The notes beneath the pieces were generated by a model that was not told the DNA's origin, did not search any database, and was given only the letters and a program-made list of their open reading frames with translations. 64,000 bases of DNA from Epiperipatus broadwayi (taxonomy: Eukaryota; Onychophora; Udeonychophora; Euonychophora; Peripatidae): assembly GCA_028023455.1 (NCBI GenBank), contig JAQFVV010000143.1:470001-534000 (forward strand). The letters run 5' to 3'. Below, piece by piece: positions 1 through 12,453 of this stretch. The number at the start of each line of letters is the position of its first letter. Positions within the stretch are counted from its first letter, which is position 1. The translations under genes were made by a program, and so were the position numbers.

Positions 1-180
1 AAACCAAGACAGCTGCCTGCCTGGAGTAATCTTAGACAGAAACAGACCAACCAAACTTACCAAGAAATATCTTCCAGCTTGCCCAGGGAACCCCAGCTTG
101 CTGAAGAAGCAATTATATATATGCTGACGTATCTAAAGGCAGAGAAGCACAGATAAACATATATACAGCTGTGGTGAGTA
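1..180. other. Unassigned flank of first TIR element
   Basis: Short AT-rich stretch with no convincing reading frame or repeat. It ends in the dinucleotide TA that forms one side of the target duplication of the next element. Confidence 0.4.
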
Positions 181-1673
181 CACCTTTACCCCGCTTAGCG
201 ATGGCAATTGGTCCTCCAAAACTCATCGTTAAGCAAGAATATCGTATACAAAATACGTAATTATAATGGGGGCCTATGGGAAAAAATTGGTCGGTTCCAG
301 TCTAAGTAAAATATACACACTGGTTTCCAAGCTCAAAGATTTTCTTGATTTTTTCATGACAATGATGACTAAATACGGTATCTAAAAAGAAAAGTTTTAT
401 ATCACTAGGAAAAAAAAATGCATATTTTCACTTTAAAAAGTACAGAACAGCAAAAAGAAAAAGAAAGTGAAACTAAATTTGAATTTAAAAGTTTTTATAT
501 TCTTCCGCAGAAGTTTTTCATCGTAATGGAAAAAAAAAATCCATACTGAAGTGTTTTTTTTTTTAATTTGTATTACAGTATATATTACTACTATACATTT
601 ATGTTTATTACTTATGTGAAATTATTCAAATTAAAAAAAAATGTTTATTATTAATTATTTAATTGAACATAAAGACTTATTACTGTACTCCACAGTAACA
701 AAATGCTTAATGCTTATCGTAAAGTAGTCAACTTTAGAAAACAAAAAACTTATTCTAAAAGCAAAAAATCTAATTTCTAATTTTCTAAAACATACAGCAA
801 TGTTTATTTTTCTTTTATTTTTTTTACTATATTTTTAGTAATGTAATAATGCCCCCCCACCCCTGTTCGTGTAGAAGAAAATTCATTAACATTTATTTTA
901 AATACAATCTGTTTTTCTTTTTAAACTTTTCTAATTCAACATTTGCATTTTAAAATATTTTTCTTTTGATTTGAAACAACTTGAGTGTAAACAATATATT
1001 TATTAACGAAGTTACAAAATCAATAACTATTTCTACTTAATTATCCAGGTGTTCTAAAAATAATGTCGTAATTAATAAACACATGCATGCAGTTTAATAT
1101 TCATATTTAGTGTTTTCCTGAAAGTTTGTGATGATAGTATTTTAGTTGTCCTGTACCGTATTTATATATTGGACTATTTCATCATCTAATATGTGTTGAA
1201 TGTCTTTAGAAAAATTAAACTTTATTTAAATAATCCAAGTACTGTACATTATATTTAAATAAAGTTTAATTTTTCTAAAGACATTCAACACTTATATATA
1301 CAGTATACAGTATTATAGATTCAATAATTATAGATATTTTAAGTTTATACGTTCTATATTCAAAATACTGAATGCAGAACTAACATTATGTTTTATGAAT
1401 AAAATATTGTATGAGTATACAATTACAGCAAAATCATTACCTGTATATATATTACAATAATGTACTTTTGCTTTTGGGTAAAATAAATTTAAAATACCTA
1501 TATCTCTGATGTCATCATGACGCAAAATTCAAGATGGCTGCCAAAAAAAAATTTTTTTCCCCCGATCGTTATAGTGAAAAATCGATTGTAAATTAAAGTA
1601 GTGGGTACAAATTGATGATGATCGCTATTGTGAAATATCGCTAAATAGTCAATCGCTAAGCGGGGTAAAGGTG
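181..1673. mobile_element. Non-autonomous TIR transposon with TA target duplication
   Basis: The first 22 bases (starting cacctttaccccgcttag) are exactly the reverse complement of the last 22 bases at 1652-1673, and TA directly flanks both ends (179-180 and 1674-1675). Perfect short terminal inverted repeats with a TA duplication are typical of the Tc1/mariner/pogo superfamily. The 1.49-kb interior is AT-rich and no transposase motif is visible on either strand, so this is probably a non-autonomous derivative. The interior also carries a copy of a dispersed repeat (1117-1291) found again near 18.8-20.9 kb. Seen: TIRs and TA. Inferred: superfamily. Confidence 0.8.
1117..1291. repeat. Dispersed repeat with a 39-bp perfect hairpin
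   Basis: The segment around 1117-1190 (ttcctgaaagtttgtgatga ... ggactatttcatcatctaat) recurs at 18826-18985 and, inverted, at 19195-19260, 19710-19765 and 20816-20880. It leads into a perfect inverted repeat: 1193-1231 is the exact reverse complement of 1253-1291, with a 21-base spacer. The same motif abuts a Penelope-like fragment at 20.8 kb, so it may be part of a PLE terminal sequence or a frequent insertion partner. Confidence 0.7.
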
Positions 1674-2095
1674 TAGAGTTATATATAATAAAATTTTAAA
1701 TAATTTCTTTAGTAAAATGCCATTTTAGAAGTGATGCGTGAATTTGTACTTTTCATGTTTATGGTGGGTGTATAGTTGAGCAGGCTGCCTGGATGCAGGG
1801 TGTTCATGATGCTCCGAAGTATAGGCTCAGCACTGTCTAGACCTAGATGTTGAGCTCCCAGAGTATTCCAGCATTGTATATGTAGGCCTCATGAATAGAC
1901 CTCATCTATAGCCCATAAGACTCACAAGAGATGAGCAGGGCTGTCTCAATGCCAGACATTTTATTTCTGGATACTACTCCTTGTGGATGATCTGTCTATG
2001 TATTTAGAAGGGGCAGTGCTTAAAAATGTATTTTCTCGCAATGTCATGGGGCCTTGTGTTCTGATAGTACATGCTTGGTTGTCTACTTATCATGG
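1674..2095. other. Unassigned sequence
   Basis: No credible coding potential or repeat structure seen. It separates the TIR element from the 55-bp tandem array. Confidence 0.4.
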
Positions 2096-2258
2096 CATGG
2101 GGAGCTGCCGTTCACTTATTCACTTTTCCTATCTCATTTCGCCTACTTGGCATGGGGAGCTGCAGTTCACTTTTTCACTTTTCCTATCTCACCTCGCCTA
2201 TTTAGCATGGGAAGCTGCAGTTCACTTATTCACTTTTCCTATCTCACCTTGCCTACTT
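2096..2258. repeat. 55-bp tandem repeat, three copies
   Basis: Three consecutive copies of a 55-bp unit beginning catggggagctgcagttcac start at 2096, 2151 and 2206, with only a few differences between copies. Two overlapping short frames read through the array, but their repetitive translations follow from the repeat and are not proteins. Confidence 0.9.
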
Positions 2259-4149
2259 CATCAGCATTAACTAATCAAGCAGAAAGACATTTTGAAATTT
2301 ATATATTTTTAATTCTATAAAATGATTTTATCTTTCGTTTATGAAAAAAAAAAAGAGAAAGACATTTTACAATCATCTGTCAAAAATTTGATAGTACTTA
2401 TTTTAAGGAAAAAAAATTATTCAGCAAAGAGAATTAAATTGCAAGTATAATCTATAATAATTTTATTATGATAAATACTAATGTTGTGTAAATAAATTAA
2501 TATATCGCACATCTGTGCAAATTATTTATATGTGCGTTTCAGTAAACCTAGTATGTAAAATCTACATCATTTAACTGAAACTTTAATCATTTATTGAATT
2601 TTTATATCATTTAAGATTCTGGTAATTATTTTGTAATAAATCAAATATGTTCAAAAATTTCATGCACACACATATGTGTATATCTGTCAATCGTATTGCA
2701 AATATCAATGCTTGTCAATTATAATACATATGTAAAATTTAATCATTTTTTATATTAATTGTATATTATAAATTGCACGTCTGTGCGCACATATATGTAA
2801 ATCAAGGAAATAATCTGAATTTTGAATAGTAAATATTTTAAATCAGTGTAATAACTTTAGTTGTGTATATAATTTTATATAATATTCAAAATCAGAAGCC
2901 TGATTCTGCAGATCGTAATATTTATTTATTTTGTTGTTAATAAACTTGTATTTAATTGTTAAAATTGTATTGCATCATCTCTTGGTCACATACAGTAATA
3001 GAGCTTGTGTTGTCTGAGCTAGATTCATGCACGGGATGAATATATAAATGGGGATGTATATATTAGTACTTTTGGGGCATCCAGCAATGATCAATCATCA
3101 TCCTGGTTGGTGCAAAAGAGAATACTCTTTAAAGCCCATGCACTATATTTTAGTTTTAGTTTAGTCTTATTAGGAGTCAAGTTTATAGTTGGCCAGTACA
3201 AGTCGCTTGTGCATTGATGATGATCAGCATGTTTTAATATACCAGCATTATTGTTTAGATTTTCTGATTGTGTATTCTAAAGGATAAGCACTTAAGTGAT
3301 GCCTCTATGTTATGTTTAAATAATTGCCTAAGCTGGAAAAGGCTCAATAGGTTGATTAATATTTTTTATTGTTCAAATTCAGCCACAAGATGGACTGTTG
3401 ATTTTATTCTGATTTATTGTATTGATTGTTAATTGTTGCTCATTCATGATGATGAATGGTCTATTTGAGTAGTACTCATACTTACTTATAATTATTTTTA
3501 CTTTATAATGCTGGTTGATAGTTAATTATGTTTTTAGTTGCTCTTCTGATCTCTCATCAATGATCTCAAAGATCTCTTGATCTCATGCTCCTCTTAAATA
3601 TATTTTACCTTTACTATACTTTGTAAATTATTAATATAACAAATTCACGTATTTACTTGGGGTGGATGATGATTTGCCATCACCCAGTTCAAACCCTTTT
3701 TTTTGATACCCCCATCGTGTTACAATATACTGTACTACAAATCATATTGTCATACTGAAAAAAAATACCTATTATTTACTCTTCATTAGACTCAATTTAA
3801 ATAAAATTTCATTCATTCCAACATAACATACCAATGTTTATACAACGAGATCTGGCTCTTTGATTATGTCATCCATTTGTAGTACTTACAAAATATAATT
3901 AGGGATAATCTATTTCAGGTGCACTGTTTAAATCAAAATTATGTCCAAAACAACCATTTCAACAAAGAAAATATTAGAAACATTTAAAATATATATTTAT
4001 AAATACTATGAAATTAACTGCTTTGCATAATGCAGTTCTATTTCAATGAAAAATTAAAATAAAACTTTAAAAGCATAAAATCAAAATGTAAACAAACACT
4101 AATAAAAATCCACAAAATGCTGATTTAGCTATCTCAGTTGTAGTAATTC
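2259..4149. other. AT-rich sequence without recognised features
   Basis: About 1.9 kb with long A/T runs. I see no domain motif, no long frame and no clear terminal repeats on either strand. Small palindromic CA/TG patches (about 2500-2800) are the only local structure. Confidence 0.45.
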
Positions 4150-4660
4150 TGCTTTTTTTGTTTGAATTTTTTTTTCCCTTGATTACATTCTAATGTCTTC
4201 TGCATACTAAAAATTAAAATGATATTCTAAAAATAAAACAAACTTATTCTAATAAAAAAAATCACTTTAATTTTGTCTAAAAATTGTTTCCACGATAGTA
4301 ATCAGCTTTTCAGAAAGTTCTGAAGTATATTGTCCATGTATGTCCTATGTTAATTGATGATATTCATATTATTTTTGTTAAAAGAATTTTACAACTTTTT
4401 TCATTTGGATTTTTTTTCTGACATTATGTTCTAATCTTGTTTTCTACCTCTTAATCTTCACTATGATCTTCTAATAGTAAAAACAAACTCATGCTGATAA
4501 AAATCATTTTTCTTTTCTCATTCGAAAATTTGTTTTTCATAATGATAATCAGCTTTCAGACAAAGTCCGTGAATTGTCCTGCATATGTATGACCAATGAA
4601 GTTCCTAGCAATTTTGTTTAGTAAGTTTTACAGCTTTTTCATTATTATTTTTTCTCTAAC
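4150..4660. repeat. Degenerate tandem repeat, unit about 240 bp
   Basis: The phrase 'tttacagctttttcatt...tttttctctgac', followed by a 'ttctaat.ttct' block and an 'aatcagcttt.caga' block, recurs near 4150, 4391 and 4629. This suggests at least two diverged units of about 240 bp. Similarity is judged by eye. Confidence 0.45.
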
Positions 4661-4687
4661 TTGATAACCACTTTTGGTAAATACTTA

Positions 4688-5795
4688 TTGGTCCCGTGAC
4701 ACAAAGTATGTATTAGACAAGTTGCGCCTTTTCACATTTGTATCAATCCACTGATATCTTTGTAATCTTGTGATCTGACCAAAATAACCTGTATGCAGAT
4801 CTTGTACATGATATTTTCGCAAAAATTTACAAAAATAATGTGTACATTGATCTTTTGTACATAATATTTTCCCAAGATTTACAAAGTTACGGCAGATTGA
4901 ATACGTATGTGAAAAGGCGCAGCATATCTAATGTGTGCTCAGTGTCATAGGACTAATACTAGTTTCATATAAAAAATATAAATAAATTATAACATAATTT
5001 ACCAAAAAAAAAAACAGAAATATATATATGACATTTACACGAAAAAGTATAACAATACTAAAGTTATCAATTTTAGCAAAAAAAAATCACCGATCTTAAA
5101 AAGTACATTTATACAACTTTTTACAGAAAAAAATTAAAAACATGGTAAAGAATATACATTTATAACAATATTAAATGATATTAAACAGAAATATATGTGA
5201 CATTTATACGAAAAAGTATACAATTTATAACAATACTAAAGATATGAATTTCAGCAAAAAAAAATTAGACGCCATTACGGACAAGACTACTTTCACATAA
5301 AAAATATAAACAATTTTAAGCATAAGCGTTATACAAAAAGTTGAAAATGCTATTTTTCCATACAGAAATATATACGACTTTCACAGGGAAAAGATAAAAT
5401 ATGGTGTGAAATATAAATTAATAATAGTACTAAACATATTGTGCAGAATATAAATTAATAACTACTAAACATATAAAATTTGACCAAAAAAAATATTTAA
5501 CAGTAAAGTTTTAAGCAATCAATACAAGACACCATTATACAAAAAGTCTAAAATGTTATTTTGCCATACAGAAATCAAGCTGTTGTCAGAATTAAATCTT
5601 AAACAAAAACTGGCAAAAAAAATTAGCTTTGGAAAAAATTCTTTTGTTACCAGAACGGAGATCTGATAAAAAACACATTTTGATACACAAGATCATATTT
5701 TCTTGGATTTATTTCACCTAATCGCTATGTTACACATTTAGCGTGGATGTGAAAAGGTGCAACAGATCTAATACGTGTTGGGTCACAGAACTAAG
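4688..5795. mobile_element. Foldback element with three copies of its terminal repeat
   Basis: The left end at 4688 (ttggtcccgtgacacaaag ... gcgccttttcacat) reappears inverted at about 4907-4956 (atgtgaaaaggcgcagc ... gtgtcataggactaa) and again inverted at about 5748-5795 (atgtgaaaaggtgcaac ... ggtcacagaactaag). Either 4688-4956 is a small MITE next to a related end, or the whole 1.1 kb is one foldback with an internal third arm. The interior contains diverged repeats around 'acagaaatatat' at about 5017, 5186 and 5361. No coding remains. Confidence 0.6.
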
Positions 5796-6644
5796 TACCC
5801 CAATTTTTTTAGCTTAGATTTTGAGGCTTATGATCAAAATTATTGTAAGTATGAAACAACATAAATAAAATAATAATATTAAGCACAGTTTATTTTTAAT
5901 GCTAAAGATATAAATAAACTAAAGTGAAAAAAATTTGTTCTAATATTTAATCAGTGGGAAGATGTAAAATATTGAGAAAAAAAAAAGATTAGTAAAATCA
6001 CATTATTAAAACTGCTATTAAACGATACTTACTTCTACAGGATCTTGGGATTGATTTTTTTTTAATTTCTTAGGTGTTTTTGCACGTCTAAAACAGAAAC
6101 AATTATCTTTGAAAAATCTGTTTGGGGTTCAATGAAATATTTATCATTGTCTAATACTAAAAAACTAAAAATAAATGAATTTCAAAAATGTTAAAATTAA
6201 AACACTTCAAGAAAAAAAATACAAAAAAATAAATACCATTGATTTATATGTAAAGCCATTTAATTATACAGGCAATAAAATATATTTTACAAATAAAATT
6301 AAATTTTATCTAAATATAAAAACAATCCTATTAAAATGGCTATCAATAATTAAAATATACAACAAACAATTGTTAATGTAAAAGATAGTATTTGAATGAA
6401 CTTTTATAATTTCGATCTTTATTAAAATAATTTAAATATAACAACAATATAATGATGACATGAAAAACAGAATACAGAAATCATAAAAATTTATATTTAG
6501 ACATTCCCACTTCATTTTACAGATTTCTATAGAAAGTGTTACCCAAAACAATTTCCAAATAATTAAGCAAATATTAGAAATTGATACCTCATAGGTGCTA
6601 CAACTTTTAATTTACTGTTAAGCTTATATTATGTTTATATATAT
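5796..6644. other. AT-rich sequence without recognised features
   Basis: A lysine- and isoleucine-rich 68-residue frame at 6175-6381 is what A-rich DNA gives by chance. Nothing else is recognised. Confidence 0.4.
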
Positions 6645-8425
6645 TTAAAAGGACTTGAATTCAGACTTTCAAGTTCTCTGCAGTTATGTACTACATCTTA
6701 TAAAACTAATACACACGACCACATACTCGTGAAAAAGATAAATGATCTCCAATACATGTATTTTGTGCAGATCTCCCACACACATATACAATCAGTGCTC
6801 AGTTTATATTAAGATAACAAATCTGCAAACTTTAATGGACAAGCTTCAATCTTCTCCATCCTCCAACTCTTCAGTCATCCATATCATTGAAAATACGATA
6901 ATGGAACATATTATTGTCATACCCATGTTGACTTTAAGTCACCCTGACTACTCACATATAGGACCTTAATATGCCCATTTAAATCACATAAGAGGGATGA
7001 GCAAAATACAGACTAAATATGAAATATTTAAATGTAAGTATATTGTTTAAATGTAAGTGTATTATCTGAATTCAAGTCCCTTTTAATTACATTAAGTTTA
7101 GTATAGACAATATACTTACATTTGAATATTACATTTTCAGCCTGTATTCTGCCTATCCCTCTCTGTGTATTTAAATGGACATATTACGGTCCTATATGTG
7201 AGGAATCAAGATGACTTAAAGTCAACATAAGTATGACAATAATATTGGCATCAACTAGGGTTTTGAGTGTTCTATCATTGGATTTTCAAGAGTTGGAGAA
7301 GGGAGAAGATTGAAGTTTGTCCATTAAAGTTTGAAGATTTGTTATCTTAATCTAAATTGAGCACTGATTGTATATGTGTGTGGGAGATGGGGATCTGGCC
7401 AAACTAATAGGTACTGCTGGTTCAGCACCAAATACATATATTGGAGACCATTTATCCTTTTCACATGTGGCCATGTGTTTCGGTTGTATAAGATGGAGTG
7501 CATGACTGTAGGAGGCTTGAAAGTCTGAGTTCAAGTCCCTTCTAATTACATCATCTAATGTAGACAATATACTTACATTTGAATATTAGATGAAATACAC
7601 AGGCTTATATATACCTGTGTCTATATATGTAATAGACAGGGTATGAGCACAGACTTTCACATGACCCACCACTCTCCACACTATCTCATAATACTGATAC
7701 ACCTGAACACACATATGTCTAAAAGATAAATAATCACCAATATACGTATTTCATGCTAAACCAGCAATCATCAGTTGGTCCAGATTACCATCTCTACACA
7801 TATATTGCTGGTTTAGCATGAAATACGTATATTGGTGATTATTTATCTTTTCGACATGTGTGTTCAGGCGTATCAGTATTATGAGATAGTGTGGAGAGTG
7901 GTGGGTCATGTGAAAGTCTGTGCTCATACCCTGTCTATTACATATATAGACACAGGTATATATAAGTCTGTGTATTTCATCTATTACATATTAGAGATGT
8001 CTGCCTATCCCTTGTATATGTATTTAATGGATTATGTCCTGTACATGAGGGGTCAGATTGACCTTTAGGTCAACATGGGCATGACAACAATCTCGGCCTA
8101 AGGGTGTCCTTTGAGCGTTCCATCATCAGATTTTCAATTGGATGGACAGTTGAAGAGTTGGAGTGTGGAGTACATTGAAGCCTGTCCATTAAAGTAGGAG
8201 GATTTGCTATCTTAATATATATCTGAGCACTTGTAGCATATATGTGTAGAGATGGTAATCTGGACCAACTGATGATTGCTGGTTTAGCATGAAATACGTA
8301 TATTGGTGATTATTTATCTTTTCGACATATGTGTGTTCAGGTGTATCAGTATTATGAGATAGTGTGGAGAGTTGTGGGTCATGTGAAAGTCTGTGCTCAT
8401 ACTCTGTCTATTACATATTTGAATA
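6645..8425. mobile_element. Cluster of nested foldback/MITE copies of one family
   Basis: Sequence at about 6650-7010 returns inverted at about 7130-7540. Shared landmarks include gataacaaatctgcaaac against the inverse 'gaagatttgttatctta', and the end motif 'caagtcccttctaatta'. A related pair forms a near-perfect palindrome at 7591-7979. A further diverged copy in the 7130-7540 orientation follows at about 7985-8420 and ends in a third copy of the palindrome arm (8276-8420). The 1.8 kb therefore holds at least four copies of one non-coding family in alternating orientation. No transposase is seen. Confidence 0.7.
7591..7979. repeat. Near-perfect long palindrome, arms about 176 bp
   Basis: 7591-7768 and 7804-7979 are inverted copies with very few differences, separated by about 35 bases. 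The direct copy at 8276-8420 is more diverged, suggesting the palindrome arms are the younger pair or have been kept alike by conversion. Confidence 0.85.
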
Positions 8426-8429
8426 TTAT

Positions 8430-9238
8430 ATATATATATATTATTGTTTTATGTATAGTAAATTAAAATTAATTAATTTTGCATATAAAAATTGATCAAA
8501 CCATTGAATACAGACATACAACTTTAATATTTCAAATTATTTCAGAAATAGTAGCAAATTCTCCATGTAGAAGTATTACTCAGTGCAAGCCATAGTCATC
8601 AATGGTTGCAAGGTTTGTGCATAAAACTTTATCTATTGCATAGGAACTGGTGATCACATAATGTTTAGTGGTTTACTTCTGAAATATCTAATTAACTAGA
8701 TTTTGATTAGCTAAAACAAATTTTAATTCATTCTCTTGATTTAATTTCAAATATAATTTATACTTATTCTTTTATTTGCTGATAAATCTGAAAGCAAGAG
8801 ATAGATTTATGTGCCTTTTTTAAAAAATGCAAAATAACAGAAAATTTTTTAGTAATTGATTCAAGAAAGATAAGCAAATTAATTATCCTGGGACTTACGT
8901 TTTTCTGGATTGATGACGATATAGTATTCATTTCAGTTTCAAAATACTTATTAGATTTAGTAAGCAATGTAAATCAGAAAATAAGAAAAATGTATTATTA
9001 CAAAGTTATATACTATAGGTTTCCGTGAAACAAAGCAATGAGTTGTGTGATCTGATATTAAAAGCAGATATAATAGAGTATATATTTTCTCAAAAACAGT
9101 TTTATAAAAAAAAAATCTTTCTTATGTGTTACTGCTGATAAAAATGAATACAAAGTAAAATTCAATACATAGTTTTAATACAGAATGTATGCTGCTACAT
9201 TATAGCATAGATACGTTCACATATATAGAATAGGTACA
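8430..9238. other. AT-rich sequence without recognised features
   Basis: No frame with recognisable domains. The 67-residue minus-strand frame at 8764-8967 has no family resemblance I can name. It abuts the left LTR of the following retrotransposon. Confidence 0.4.
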
Positions 9239-9840
9239 TGTTTGAATGCATACATATAATTGAATTAATTGTGATAGTAAATAATAATGTACATGTGCAT
9301 TCACATAATATTACATATGTATCTGGTATAATGTATTGATAGTATAAAATATTGTATTAATAAATATTTAAAGTTAGGGTTACAATTCCATAATAAAATA
9401 AAAGATTATTCCAATGTATAACAAATAGTGCACTCGAATAATTTTGACACTGCATAATCATTAAAGTAGAACTGTATCATATGTGGTCAATTCAATCGTA
9501 TGAATGTTATGCTCTCGAACTGGTTTATATATAATTATGTTTGTTAATATTAGACTACCTACTCCAAAAGAACAATAGAAAATAAACGTATATAGAAAGC
9601 CATCAAGCCACTGGTTGGGAAAGTCAGAGACTCCTGCCTCTGAAAGTGTTAAAAGCAGGACTAGGTTGACTTTTTACAGTTCATTCCAACTTTTTATTAT
9701 TTTGTCAGCATTTATGGCACTACTAATAAGAATATGTATGTAAATACAAGTTACTAAACTGTTATTAGTCTATATCACCTCTCTCATTATTCCTAACTGG
9801 CAAAACTAGTAGGCATGACTGCATACAATAAGCCACACCT
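9239..9840 (+). repeat. Left LTR of decayed Gypsy-type element
   Basis: From TGTTTGAATGC onward this region aligns by eye with 12454-13028. Shared blocks include 'taataaatatttaaagtta', 'gaataattttgaca', 'aatcattaaagtagaac', 'actggttgggaaagtcaga' and 'aagcaggactaggttgac'. The right limit is uncertain. Similarity to the right copy ends near 9777 unless the segment at 22384-22500, beyond the hAT insertion, is counted; in that case it runs to about 9840 (near acctggacacagta). The copies differ at many sites, so the element is old. Confidence 0.75.
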
Positions 9841-10026
9841 GGACACAGTAAATAGCAACCACGATAGAATCAAAATTACAAAGTGCCAACTCAACAGACA
9901 ATAGCATGGTGGCCATACCACAAATATGAATTGGCAAGTTTGGCATAGAGAATCTGATGGATTGATTTTTATATATACAAAGGCTAAAAATTTTTTTTCT
10001 CTAATAAATGATACTAGCAATAATGC

Positions 10027-10120
10027 TATGAAAATTGCCACTTTGCTTTGCTAGCCAGCGAATGATAGATAACTATGAAAATTGCCACTTTGCTTTGCTA
10101 GCCAGCGAATGATAGATAAC
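10027..10120. repeat. Perfect 47-bp tandem duplication
   Basis: A 47-bp unit (tatgaaaattgccactttgc ... gatagataac) at 10027-10073 is repeated exactly at 10074-10120 in the leader or gag region of the decayed Gypsy element. Identity in an otherwise decayed element implies a recent duplication or an assembly artefact. Confidence 0.9.
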
Positions 10121-10249
10121 GAATAGATTGTATGTACAGGAAGCACCTGTAAAGTAGACATATGAGGAAGTTAGTTTTTTTAACTCTCAACCATTCAATT
10201 GCATTGCCCTGCTACATATTTTAGAAGCAGATAAGTCTAATGATGACAA

Positions 10250-10920
10250 ATAAAGACTATGACATAGCACTGCAGAAGGCTAAACCATGCCTCTATGGCA
10301 GTTTTCTTAAAGATGCCCTCTCTGTGCAATTATTGTATGTATCGATTGATGAGACAGGTGCTGTTATCAATAGGTAATTTATATTACAGTGAGGCCAATA
10401 AGGAATTGCTGAGTTATTATTGGAACAAGCTAGGGAGTTTAATAAGTTTTCTGGAACTAATATCCCTCAAGCATTAAGGAAAACAATCCAGCAAAAACGA
10501 TAGCCTGTTTTTGTTATGGAATGTTAGGCCATATAGCTCAGTAATGTGAATGCAAAACACAAAAATGCCGAATTCACTGTACAGACCAGAAATGAAACTG
10601 ATCAAATATTCACAGATGATGTAAATAATTGCATATGTAATTTCATTAAAAATATAGCCATCAGAAACAGTCAAGAGTTTTTAATAATCCAGTAGGGATA
10701 AAAATAGATAATGGTACTAATGCATCATTCATAAAAAATCAGGACTGGAGAAAATTAACAAGGAATTGGGAATCCCCACCACTTCTAGAAAAAGCAGTCT
10801 TAAAGAATGGGATATGAATGGCAATCCAATCAAATTACATGAAGTGCGTCAAGTGATTGTCAAAACAAAAAAATCCTTTGGATATCTACTTTTGTATATT
10901 GTTAATGGAAAAAATAAATC
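10250..10920 (+). pseudogene. gag-pro (remnant): Gag zinc knuckle and protease remnant of Gypsy-type element
   Basis: At about 10500-10560 the plus strand reads CFCYGMLGHIAQ, a stop, then C, resembling the CCHC zinc knuckle of retroelement Gag nucleocapsid with one spacing residue lost. At about 10690-10730 it reads IKIDNGTNASFI, which fits an aspartic protease active site (usually D-T/S-G) with the residue after D changed to N. Stops and frame changes occur throughout. The order (knuckle, then protease, then RT) matches Gypsy elements and agrees with the flanking LTRs. It is not functional. Confidence 0.65.
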
Positions 10921-10969
10921 CCATCATAGATAGAGAATGGTTTGAACCAATATGAGTTAAAGTCTGTGT

Positions 10970-11930
10970 GATTAAAAAAATCAGCATCGAGATGAAGTAA
11001 GAAATAACTATCCTGATCTTTTCAAAAATGAACTTGGGAAATTAAATACTTTGCCAATGGGCTTAAAAATGCACAAAGGAGCAAGACTGGTCATCATAAA
11101 GCCCCACAAGATACTCATTGCTCAACTAAAAAAATGACAAAAAAAAGAGGAACAAAAATTGCAAAACCTTGAAAAAGAATATTCCATAGTAAACATGCAG
11201 ATATGCTATCCAAATGTCCAGATAAGGCAGACTTCTGTAGCTAAAATATGTGAAAATCACATACAGCAAAAAAATAGCAGAATGGACCAAAGCAGGTCCT
11301 GGTTGCCAAAACCTATTAAATTGGATTACAACAGGGTGACCTGCAAGATGTCCTCTGTACCTCAAAAAGGGCTTATGGAAAGTGTAAGAGAAATTATCAA
11401 TTAATCATGAACAAAAAGATAGTGATTCTGAGCAATAGCCACAATAAAATATTGAACATTGTTTACAGAGTCACCCTGGAATAAAAAGAGCAATGGCTTT
11501 AGCTTGCAGCTATTTCCAGTGGCCAGGAAGAATATATTGAAAAATGTGAAATATGCCAAACAATGTAAATCTTTCATCGAAAAAAAAGTCCAAAACCCAT
11601 AGGAACGAATTCACATTGACCACGCCATACCATAGAAGTGGTATATATTTTTGGTACTCATATGCATATAGTTGTTGGACTGAAAATAGAATAAAAAATA
11701 CAGATACAGATGTAACCATCAAAAATCTGCACGATTTCTGTTGTTCATGAATTTTGAATGTGCTGGTATCTGAAATGGAGCTGTATTTGTTTCAGAGAAA
11801 TTCAAAGCCTTTATGAAAGAATGGGCAATACAGTACATTCGAACACCATCCTATCACCCCGAATCAAATGGAATTGCCGAGAAAGCAGTCCAACAAAATA
11901 AAGGTGAAATTAAATAAAATAAATGCTAGA
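10970..11930 (+). pseudogene. pol (remnant): Internally deleted pol: RT start, RNase H end, integrase remnant
   Basis: Around 10985-11100 the frame reads NNYPDLFKNELGKLNTLPMG, typical of the sequence before the RT core. It is followed almost at once, at about 11190-11235, by KHADMLSKCPDKADF, which resembles the end of RNase H (HANADALSRCP type). The RT palm and most of RNase H are therefore deleted. The integrase follows: HPGIKRAMALA and YIEKCEICQ (zinc-binding region, about 11470-11560), then FKAFMKEWAIQYIRTPSY and HPESNGIAEKAVQQ (about 11800-11900), the hallmark HP.SNG.AE block of the DDE core. Frames shift several times. Confidence 0.75.
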
Positions 11931-12453
11931 TATATGAATATCACTCTACATGAGATAATGTTTCACCAGCATAGTCTCCCATCAACCACTAAGGGAAATC
12001 TCTGGCAAAAATGTTGTCTGGTAGGAAAGTTAAAAATCTAGAGTAAGCTTGCAAAGTGAAAATAATTTTAAAATTGGAAAAGTATCTGGGTGCTAAACAA
12101 TTTTTTAAAAAATGAAAAAAGACAACTATTATCAGAGGCGTTACAGCATAGTTCGCTGAAATCAAGCCAGAAGCTGATGTGACATTCTGAAAACATCTGA
12201 ACTATATATAAAAAAGCTCTAGAATACAATCCTAGTTAAGCCAAGAGCAATGCATCAGATGCTGACAAAGAAAACAGAAGAAAGCCATCAGCAAAAATGA
12301 CAAGTCAGGGATTGCAAATCTATAACCGGATCCAATCAAGACGAGCCAGAATTCAATGTCAGTTGAGACAACAAACAAGCAAAGACTGTGCAAATCCAGA
12401 AAATTATCTAATCACTATATTTTTAAGACTGTATCTTCTGGAGTGAGGGAATA

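Noticed and set aside
1983-2320. Two short repetitive frames of 95 and 88 codons
   Set aside because: They are translations of the 55-bp tandem array in different frames.
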